Source of the DNA: Megalopta genalis | Lineage: Eukaryota; Arthropoda; Insecta; Hymenoptera; Halictidae | Assembly: GCF_051020955.1 (NCBI RefSeq) | Contig: NC_135016.1 | Coordinates: 26,507,131 to 26,571,130 of the forward strand | Length of the DNA stretch: 64,000 bases | Reading direction: 5' to 3' | In this document: positions 56,014 through 64,000 of the stretch, one piece after another | Numbering within the stretch: position 1 is the stretch's first letter | How the letters are laid out: each line of letters opens with the position of its first letter | Made by a program: the position numbers and the translations under genes | The notes under the pieces: model-generated | What the model was told of the DNA's origin: nothing | What the model saw: only the letters and a program-made list of their open reading frames with translations | The model's database searches: none

Positions 56014-56909
56014 TCCTGTACACGGAAAGGGTTAACGTCGAAGAGCACCGCCGAAGAATAGCTCGGAAGACGGTACCAGAAAGCGATCCTAACAATCCGG
56101 AATATTTGGTAGCGCGGAATCGAGCCGTAGAACGGGACTCACGATTCGAATGAAAATCCCAAGGTTCGGTCGAACGCGGCATCTGCCGGGATCCAGGATA
56201 ATTATTTACGTCAGATAGGATCTCGACTGGAGTTCCGCGGCGGGAAACAAAAGAATCTTCCAGAGGGATGGAAGGATACGAGGGGTTGGGGAGACGGCGA
56301 AGGGTCCAGAGAGAAGAAGAAGAAGAAGGAGGAGGAGGAGGAGGAGGAGGTGGAAGAGGAAGAGGAAGAGGAGAATTCCGAGGCAGGGTACTCTCTTGCT
56401 CTCTGTTCGCGTTTCACGTTTCCCTATGGACGACAGCCGACCAGTGGGACCTTGGCGGAGAGCAAGGGTCCTGGCTAAGGATCCTGAGAACCTAGCCCTT
56501 CTGCGGTTTTTTCACCCGATACGGTTAACAGATATGAGACAATGGGTTCGACCGGGCTCTATGATGTCTCGAACTCGAGAGGAACTTTTATGGCCGACGG
56601 TGATCGTTATTCTTCATTTCTGATGTTATTACGACGACATTAAACGCATGTGAAATATAGAGGGTGGCTGACAGGTCGCCGTGTAAAACATCTCCGGCAA
56701 CATCGCCTCCAACCTGAAAAATAAGGCCGGCCGGGTCCCGGCGTGTCCCGCGGACATGGACAATCGACCGTAAAACTTTTGTTAAAAAGTTGTAACTGGA
56801 CTATTTAATGTAGCGTTGCTCGCGCTATGGTTTAATCGAGGGGATCTGTGCTTCTTAGACTCGGTCGAGTCGTCGACAACTTTTTCACAAACGATTTCCG
56901 GGTCCGTAT
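56014..56909. other. Unique sequence with a GA-rich microsatellite
   Basis: (GAAGAAG)/(GAG)n purine tract at about 56308-56375. Frames across it are low complexity. Nothing else recognised. Confidence 0.35.
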
Positions 56910-56913
56910 TTAA

Positions 56914-57126
56914 CGCTAGATTTACGGAACCCGTCGAAATGACGCTAATTTTTTCATTTACGATTATTCGTATCGTAAAGATACATTTATGAGCTGTTTA
57001 TTCGATTTATATACTATTTACAGGAAATGTTACAACAACGCTTGTTAAAAATCAGAACAAACGTCTTACCGTTGTTTTTATAAACTAATATAAAACAGCT
57101 GTTTCTCGTGTTCCGTAAATCTAGTG
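56914..57126. mobile_element. TTAA-type element, CGCTAGATTTACGGAAC family
   Basis: The left flank is TTAA (56910-56913) and the right flank is a decayed TCGA. TIRs CGCTAGATTTACGGAAC / GTTCCGTAAATCTAGTG. 213 bp, non-coding. A CGTC-gaaat-GACG dyad is centred about 24 bp from the left end and GTATC-gtaaa-GATAC about 62 bp in. Confidence 0.75.
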
Positions 57127-57151
57127 TCGAACAATAACTTCTCTACGTACA

Positions 57152-57364
57152 CGGTAATGTCTCCCTTACTGACGCTCAGGTTGTCCACGAAAATGGACAA
57201 TTTTGGAAGAGAAGATACGATTGTTCGAGCCTTGTTGCTCGCTTTTTATGGTTATCGATTGTCAACAACAATAAAAAAGCGTGCTGCGAGGCTCGAGCAA
57301 TCGTATCTCATCTTCCCAAATTGTCCATTTCTGTACCTGAGCGTCAGTAAGGGAGACATTACCG
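57152..57364. mobile_element. CAGTAATG snap-back TA element (copy I)
   Basis: CGGTAATGTCTCCC...GAGACATTACCG. 213 bp, TA on the right. The right arm lacks part of the TGTGGACAATC block. The centre resembles copies A and H. Confidence 0.85.
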
Positions 57365-57367
57365 TAT

Positions 57368-59025
57368 TTTAGTTCGGACGAAACGTCGTCCGATCGCATT
57401 CTATTCACAGATACGATTATATTTCGCGTTTCTGCAGGTTGGACTACGCGAACGACGACGTGCTAGAGACATGAAACACAGTTGTCGTTATCTCGAGCGG
57501 ACGGAGGTAGAAAAGTCCGCGCAGAAAATCGTCGGACACCCTGTAGACGAGGGGTGGACGCGACTATTTCGCCAGGACGGAACGGTAATTCCCTCTCGCA
57601 CATTATTATTACCCGGCTTAATGAAATACTAGCCTGTAACTGAGCATTCTGAACGCGCGTTTATTTAGTGGACGAAATGATACGTCCTCGCACGCGAATA
57701 ATGAAGAATTATTCACGGAAGGGCGCTTTTATGCCGCGCGTAAAGTCGCGGCGCGGCTGTAAAACCGTCGTCGCTTCGCATCGCATCGCGTCGCGTCGCC
57801 TCGCGTCGGCGAGAAGCGGCCCGGATAAACGCATGCGAGCGGCCAGACGTTGTAAACAATGTTGCTACAAACGAGCTTGATAATTGAGGCGGTTCTTCCC
57901 TCGCATGCTCGATACACCGGTACCCCTCGACCGCGTCGAGCGGAGCCGAGCCGAGTCGCGTCGTAGTCGTAACTCGTAACTTCTCGACTACGCGATGAAG
58001 CTCCGGGCTCCGGGACTGTGTCCGCCGCACCGAAATTGCTTGGTTTGTTGTAAACTTGTCGGTTTTGATTTATTCGAGCTCCCCCCCTACGAAAGGGAAT
58101 TCGTTTGCTTGTTTCTACTCCCGGCAAGATGATTGAGATGTTGCGATCGAGCGTGGTTGTGGCCTGTCGGCGCGCGCGAGAATCTAATAATCGCGGCGTC
58201 GTTCGATACGTTTTTACGATTAGCTTATAGAATTTATAGAAATTGTTTACTCGTATGGTGGTTTTAATATGTCTAAGCTGAAAGTGGTATCACGCTTTTA
58301 TGGAAGAATCGTGGATGGGCTCGCGCGCATAATAATTGCAGGTGACTTTATCGCCGGGGAAAACCAGATGGAGATTTAACGAGTTGTAATAAATTCGAGG
58401 AAGCGATGCTCGGTGGAAATATTCCCGTGGATAAGTGAGACACCTTACGAGGTCGACGAGAGTTCGAACCTAGGAAAACGTGTAATCACGTTAAATGGTT
58501 AAATTATGACGGAAACTGCGGGAGATTACCCACTTAAATCTGATCGAATCTGTTCATGAAAAATTGCCTAAATGAATTCAAGGATCGCCTTGACCCGCAT
58601 AATTGTCGTAAGCATCTGCTTCTCGACGATTTCTGAAAAATAAATGCGAACGGTAGCAACGGATAAGTCGAGTAACAGAATGAAAGGACGTGGAACGGTA
58701 TTTCCTTCTCGTTGAAAAGCTTCGGGACGTGGGTTTAACCGTTCGAGTCCCAGGGGGTATTGAAAAAATACTGTCGAAGAATCCCAAACAGCGCAACCGC
58801 GCTTTCTCTAAATGGGTACGAAAAGACCCAAGCAGAGCGATAGCGCTTGTTTTATTTTACGTCGAGAAATACCAAGCGGCGTGATAATAATGAATTAAAA
58901 ATTTTTATTTTGTAATGTATTATTGCGTTATTATAGTATTATTCTACCTATTGTAAAATGTACTCGACAATCGGTAACGCACCGTCGGTTGTCCACAATG
59001 TTCGAAATGTGCTGAGTTTTCTCGG
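57368..59025. other. Unique CpG-rich sequence, no gene supported
   Basis: GGACACCCTGTA at 57534-57545 is a solo end of the CAGGGTGTCCC class. TCGCGTCGCGTCGCC-type pentamer runs lie at 57775-57812. A frame at 58690-58884 (+) has a plausible-looking C-terminus but no recognised homology. Confidence 0.3.
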
Positions 59026-59029
59026 CATG

Positions 59030-59584
59030 CGGTAATGTCTCTCTAATTGACGCTCAGATTGTCCACAAAAAGTGGACAATTTGGGAAGAGGAGATACGAT
59101 TGTTCGAGCCTTGCGGTTTATTTGTATAGTTATAAATTGTCCGGATAAGCGTATCTCCTCTTCCCAAATTATCCATTTTAGTGAACAATCTGAGCGTCAG
59201 TAAGGGAGACATTACTGTAATCTGAGCGTCAGTAAGGGACACATTACTGTAATCTGAGCGTCAAATACAGAGACATTACTGTATACTTCAGCAACAAAAC
59301 TAGGCTCTCGGTGGAGAACGATTATTTTTTTATTATCCATTTTAGTGGACAATCTGAGCGTCAGTAAGGGAGACATTACTGTAATCTGAGCGTCAGTAAG
59401 GGAGACATTACTATAATCTGAGCGTCAGTAAGAGAGACATTACTATAATCTGAGCATCAAATACAGAGACATTACTGTATACTTCAGCAACAAAACTAGG
59501 CTCTCGGTGGAGAACGATTATTTTTTTATTATCCATTTTAGAGAGAGGACAATCTGAGCGTCAGTAAGGGAGACATTACTGGAA
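59030..59584. mobile_element. CAGTAATG element followed by multiplied right termini
   Basis: A shortened element (59030-59217) runs into repeated ~32-bp right-terminal units (ATCTGAGCGTCAGTAAGGGA, then GACATTACTGTA). A ~195-bp block (terminal units plus the 40-bp flank TATACTTCAGCAACAAAACT...) is itself tandemly duplicated at about 59282 and 59476. The flank is the inverse of 31481-31520. Confidence 0.85.
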
Positions 59585-60440
59585 AATGTCAACATCGCGA
59601 TCGTGCTGCTTGGGACTCGAACGGTTAAGGATTGTTCCAGGCCGATCGGAATTGACCGATCTTCCTTTCTACTCGTTCCGCTTCCAAGAAGCCTACGACG
59701 ACTCTAGACCAGATAACCGATGCGCTCTTATCAGCAACGGACGCTAGACTATCGCGGACGCTGGGCTGTACGACATGCTAAGTGAGAGTGCACCGATATT
59801 CCGGAATATCCAGTATTTCCAGTATCGGCAGTTGGCGCCGCGCGATCATTTATAAATTCCGAACACGGCGACGCGATTATATAAGACCCGTGATCACTTA
59901 ATTACTCTAATGTTCAATGCGCAGGGAGTAATACAGCGTTCGTATTGCGACAACCGGGCGACAGGAAGCCGGCCATTTATTTCAACTGGACGGCTTTGTC
60001 GTAATTATGGCTGTTGGTCGATCTTTTCTGTATCGTAGGATAAATGTTTTGTCGATCCGATACGTCCGTTGATTTTACGGTTTCTCATAATCCGGATAAT
60101 AAGATTTGATTGTTTCCTTGTTGTTAAATATTTAGCAAGTACGTGTAAGAAGGCTATTAATTTTCCCATGGTGTTCATAAAAACTTACACTCGTAAAAAG
60201 CACGCTAAAAAAGTACGTTCGTATCTCTGGAAACTGCGCTATAATACATTGTTTTTCAGCTTGTTATTATAAAACGAAATTCGTGTGAAAATACAGAAGA
60301 AAGTAACAATTTATTTGCACTGTTCAATCAAATTTGGCTCCACGAGGTGATAAATGAAAATGTTATATATTAGAGAGGTTAATTTAATGGATTCAATTAT
60401 CTTTTTTTTTCGTTTCATCGAAGATTGACGATAAATGAAC
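59585..60440. other. Unique sequence, nothing recognised
   Basis: Mixed DNA. A 67-aa frame at 60069-60272 (+) has no motif. Confidence 0.3.
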
Positions 60441-60445
60441 GTGTA

Positions 60446-60628
60446 CAGTAAATTCTCCTCGATTTTCCTTCAGCTTGTAAACAAAAATGGACAATTTGCA
60501 TAGCGGCCCATTTTTATAGCTGCCCATTGTCAAGAATTATAAAAACGAGGCTCGAATAATCGTATCACCTCTTCTCGAATTGACCATTTTTGTTTAAAAG
60601 TCGTCGGAGAATCAGGGAAAAATCACTG
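60446..60628. mobile_element. Diverged snap-back element, CAGTAAATTC subfamily (copy 2)
   Basis: CAGTAAATTCTCCTC...GGGAAAAATCACTG with TA flanks, 183 bp. It shares the subterminal CAGCTTGTAAACAAAAATGG block with 12345-12535, which defines a second subfamily. Confidence 0.8.
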
Positions 60629-60631
60629 TAT

Positions 60632-61410
60632 TTAAATATTAATTGAATTCCATACACAAAAAATAAAAAGCTAGATTGTAAATAATTATTGTTTAGCATT
60701 TTCGTGCCAGCACTGGACGATTGTATTTTTCGTCTCGATGAATATTAAACGATTCGCGAATAACGTCCTCTATAATTAATATCCTTAATTTCAAGAAACC
60801 AGCTTAATATATGAACCACCTGTTATGGAAACTCCAGATATCGGGGAATATCGCAACGATCGGGAACAACTGCAAAAGCATATCCAGATCGACCAGATCG
60901 ACCGGTTTCTCAGATAGCCCCGCATTTTCTATCCGATTTCTGTGAAAAATTCGGGAAACACGCGTCTTTGCTCTTTCGCCCTAGAACGTTTCGCAAGTGT
61001 TCCAGCAAATCGAAGCACGGATCTTGATGGGTTTCGTACTTCAACCGACTCTAATTAGCCGGATAGCTAAGCCGCTTCCACGGACGAAACGTTTAATAAA
61101 CGTTGATATTATTAACTCGTGTCGATGAGCTGATCAAACGGCAGCGCTATCTGTACGATCCTTAAACCGACCGACGCATTTCAAGCGCGTTTATGCAAAT
61201 ATTTAGTAAAAGTATTATAAATTGGAAAAGCTGTCCTTATGCCGTCTTCATCCCATATTTAGAAGATAGAAATGGTAATCTTGATTCTTCTGTTTGTTTC
61301 TTTCTTTTCTTTTTTGTGGAATCGATACAGTTTCTACTATATTGAATTGACTTTTTCTTATGTCACGATCGTTGTCCGGTTTCTAAAAGGAACATCTATC
61401 TTCCGTCGAA
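60632..61410. other. Unique sequence, nothing recognised
   Basis: No frame over 60 aa and no repeat seen. Confidence 0.3.
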
Positions 61411-61413
61411 CTA

Positions 61414-61629
61414 CAGTAATGTCTCCCTAATTGACGCTCAGATTGTGCACGAAAACGGACAATTTGGGAAGAAGGAGCCTTGCGAATTCGAGCCTTGCGA
61501 CTCGTTTTTATAGTTACCGATTTTCAACAATTATAAATACGAGCTGCAAGGCTCGAACAATCGTATTTCCTCTTCTCAAATTGTCCATTTCCGTGGACAA
61601 TCTGAGCGTCAATCAAGGAGATATTACTG
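61414..61629. mobile_element. CAGTAATG snap-back TA element (copy J)
   Basis: CAGTAATGTCTCCC...GAGATATTACTG with TA flanks, 216 bp. The left arm has a small rearrangement: GAGCCTTGCGA is repeated in place of GAGATACGATT. It abuts a mariner-type element 6 bp on. Confidence 0.9.
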
Positions 61630-61635
61630 TAACTA

Positions 61636-61872
61636 TTAGGTTGGAAACTATGAAACGGGCGTTGAATGATGTAAATCGCGTTTTGTTTCCATCTGGTTTC
61701 GGAGAAAAATGAAATAAAAATGGGATCCAAACGCGAAAAAAATTTTACGAAATGAGTAAGAAGAATGCCTTTAAAATTTATAAATAAAAATATCGAGCGC
61801 ACGTTACAATGAACACAGTCGCGGCTGAACACAGACTAAACGAAAACGTCCGTTTCATAGTTTCCAACCTAA
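61636..61872. mobile_element. Mariner-type miniature element, TTAGGTTGGAAACTATG
   Basis: TIRs TTAGGTTGGAAACTATGAAA and complement (about 24 bp, perfect), TA on both sides. 237 bp. No transposase block was recognised. The termini resemble mariner ends. Confidence 0.85.
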
Positions 61873-61874
61873 TA

Positions 61875-63272
61875 GCTTTATATCGAGTTAATTTTCTTTT
61901 TGTCATCCAAAAGAAGCTATCGACTGCATAAAAAGCTGAATAAAAATGATCCTTGTCGCGATCTAGCTTTCGGGCGGGGTCGCTCTAGTCCGGCATGCGT
62001 CGGGGGTTTGAAAAAGGCGTGAACACCGTCGAATAAAATCGTGCAACGTCCCGGCGAGGAAGAGCAACCGTTTCGCCACACGTAGAGACAATCCTGGTCG
62101 GGGCTCGGGACTGTTTGGGGGGCACTTAAAACTCGCGGAGGCGTCGACAGGAGGACGTCTCGGTTCTCGGGCCTCTCGGACCTCGGGACTCGGGGGCCGA
62201 AATGTCGAGGGCCCGTGTCTCGGACAAAAGAGAGCGGCGTTTCTCGCTTCTGCCACGGGAAGGGAGGTCCTGCGGCTCTCAGCGTGTGGCGTTGTATCCC
62301 CGGGTTGTAAAACAACTTGTAAAACGTGCGGCCGAGATGCGTTCTGTCAGCTCCGGTTCGGTGCCGTCGGCTATCTACGCGGCGAATCTACGCCGGACCC
62401 GGTGAAACGGACCCCGGGTCAGCCGGGGCCCGATCCGGGTTATGACGCGAATCTCGCCCGACCATGATTTATGCGAAATATCGGCGCCTCGATCGCAGAA
62501 TCGCGACAGGTGATTCCGCGCCGAAACAATCACGCGCCGTTCATTCTGCTACAGGACGAAGGTGGTCCTTGAATCCTGCTCTGACCCGGACGTGACTTAA
62601 AAGTTGGTGAATATCTCGTTCAAAGATCTTCTTTTTTAAAAAGAAAAATAGAAAATTTGTCGTTCTATCCAAGTACAAGGTGCGCCGGAATGTCTCGCGT
62701 TTATAAAGAGGATGAGCGCAACGCGAGAACGTTTACGAATAAATCGGAATTGTTTCCGATGCGCGTCGCTTCGAAGGGAAGATCGATTAGGCGGAGGAAA
62801 GAGATTCGAAAGACACGTAAGTTAGGGACCAGAAAGACGATCGCCGACTGTGCACACGCCGGGAACATCCGCTTTCCGAACGACGATTAAACAACCCGAA
62901 GTTCAAGTTTCAGCGAGCCGATCCGCTTCTTTTAATGTTGCGCCACATACCCGCGTTTCGCATTGAATTATTACAACTTGATCACTCTACCATGTTAAGG
63001 AAACACGAAGCATGCGCCGGCTTAAATGCGACTCTCGTTCGCTCGGTCGGATCTTAATTAATCGTCTGGGAAGTTGAAGTTTTTTCGAGGATTGTATTAA
63101 TCGTTTTGCCCGGTGTCGCTGGCTTGCTCTCGGTTCGAGTTATATCATCGCGGTTAGTCCACCGTGTGGCAAGATGATTTACCGCTTTCTAAATTCGTCC
63201 ACGAAATTGATATTTGCGAAGCGGAGTACTTCGAACGCGGATCGAGCGACGCGAGAAACAATGAAATAGGAA
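61875..63272. other. Unique CpG-rich sequence, no gene supported
   Basis: A 132-aa minus-strand frame (61917-62315), its shadows and a 77-aa plus frame (62657-62890) show no motif. Could be host regulatory DNA. Confidence 0.3.
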
Positions 63273-63276
63273 TTAA

Positions 63277-63592
63277 CACGTTGAATGCCACGCCGGTTTT
63301 ACAGAAATTGCCCGTGTGCGCCACGATGAATTTTCTTTTATGCGATACATATAATGTTGAAACATTATCTGCAATAGATATGTTACAGTGTATAACCGTG
63401 TTTGACATGTTAATTGCGACAGGTGTCACTGTTTGAATCGACGATGGCATTAATACAAAATTTTAGATATTGACATTTCTTTTAAATTATATATATTTCT
63501 ATCAATTTGGGCGCGCCGGTCACCGGTGGCACCCATGGCGTCACCGCCAAGTTAAGTGCCGGTCACCGGTGACCCTCGTGGCATTCAACGTG
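63277..63592. mobile_element. TTAA element, CACGTTGAATGCCACG family
   Basis: TTAA at 63273-63276 and 63593-63596. TIRs CACGTTGAATGCCACG and CGTGGCATTCAACGTG are perfect. 316 bp. The right end has GGTCACCGGTGGC (63518-63530) and the perfect GGTCACCGGTGACC (63561-63574), centred about 68 and 24 bp from the terminus. Frames of 90-98 aa overlapping it are fortuitous. Confidence 0.95.
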
Positions 63593-63596
63593 TTAA

Positions 63597-64000
63597 ATGT
63601 GCAACGAACGAAAGGGAGCAGATTTCGATTTTGATTCGATTAGTTTGCAACGCGAAGCAAAAGAATAATTTGGCAGCGACAAAATAAGGCGGCTCCGGAA
63701 TTGTAATTTAAAAATCGTATTAGGCGATCGGGCACCGTCTCGCCTCCGCCGAGTTATTCGATGCTAAAGCCTGACGGATGAGGGCCGATCAATCTTCCTC
63801 CACGTGACTATTCCTCGTCCGGAGTCTCACTTATCGTATTAATATTATTCAAACTCATTTTTCAAGGAGCCCTCCTTTCTCTATAGGCAATCCTTTCCGC
63901 GGCGACGTCCATTTAAAGCCGAACCGCTCCGCAACGCTCTATAAAATTGCCGGAGGAAAAATAAATTAAGTGCAGACGCATGTCGCGGCCGGTCGACAGT
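63597..64000. other. Unique sequence to the window end
   Basis: CpG-containing unique DNA, nothing recognised. Confidence 0.3.

Noticed and set aside
58730..58752. Possible tRNA T-arm (CCGTTCGAGTCCC)
   Set aside because: The adjacent bases do not form a T-stem, and no acceptor, D or anticodon arm can be drawn around it.
63154..63450. 98-aa and 90-aa frames near the window end
   Set aside because: Most of each lies inside a TTAA miniature element with perfect terminal repeats. No motif was recognised.

Overview
This window looks like arthropod, probably hymenopteran (ant or bee), nuclear DNA. It has no operon-like gene packing and no recognisable host exon. CpG-rich unique DNA alternates with AT-rich transposon debris, and the only recognisable proteins are fragments of mariner and piggyBac transposases. 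The hymenopteran guess rests on the mariner termini, the CpG richness and the abundance of TTAA and TA elements, and it is an inference. The window is best read as intergenic or long-intronic DNA. I support no intact host gene, tRNA, rRNA or CRISPR array.

Layout. 1-2.8 kb is GC-rich, low-complexity DNA. 2.8-9 kb holds a 105-bp tandem array, several TTAA (piggyBac-type) miniature elements and an internally deleted piggyBac at 6.0-7.2 kb. 9.4-15.7 kb carries the first copies of a ~215-bp snap-back TA element (CAGTAATGTCTC...GAGACATTACTG) and more TTAA elements. 15.7-18.6 kb is GC-rich DNA followed by two TTAA elements. 19.3-20.1 kb is a ~174-bp tandem array. 21.1-23.1 kb is a TTAA element with a 535-bp internal tandem duplication and a duplicated flank. 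23-31 kb is mostly unique, with minisatellites and one nested TTAA element. 31.5-38.9 kb is a dense transposon nest. 39.7-41.5 kb is a duplicated segment that runs into a 240-bp satellite made from the snap-back element. 42.3-48.4 kb contains large hairpins, two deleted mariners, a TTAGGTTAATAGGTCA-like minisatellite and a nested TTAA element. 49.4-51.2 kb holds second copies of elements also found at 18 and 21 kb. 53.7-56.0 kb has two tandem arrays. 56.9-63.6 kb ends the window with further TA and TTAA elements.

The most striking pattern is shared by many otherwise unrelated TTAA-flanked elements. They carry different terminal sequences, yet each has a palindrome centred about 24 bp from one terminus. 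Most have a second centred about 66-68 bp in, so the two are 42-44 bp apart. In two families the 44-bp terminal unit varies in copy number between loci. This looks like a conserved transposase-binding geometry, with the palindrome sequence changing by family but the spacing kept. A second notable locus is a mariner whose missing interior has been replaced by minisatellite DNA that matches an array about 2 kb away.
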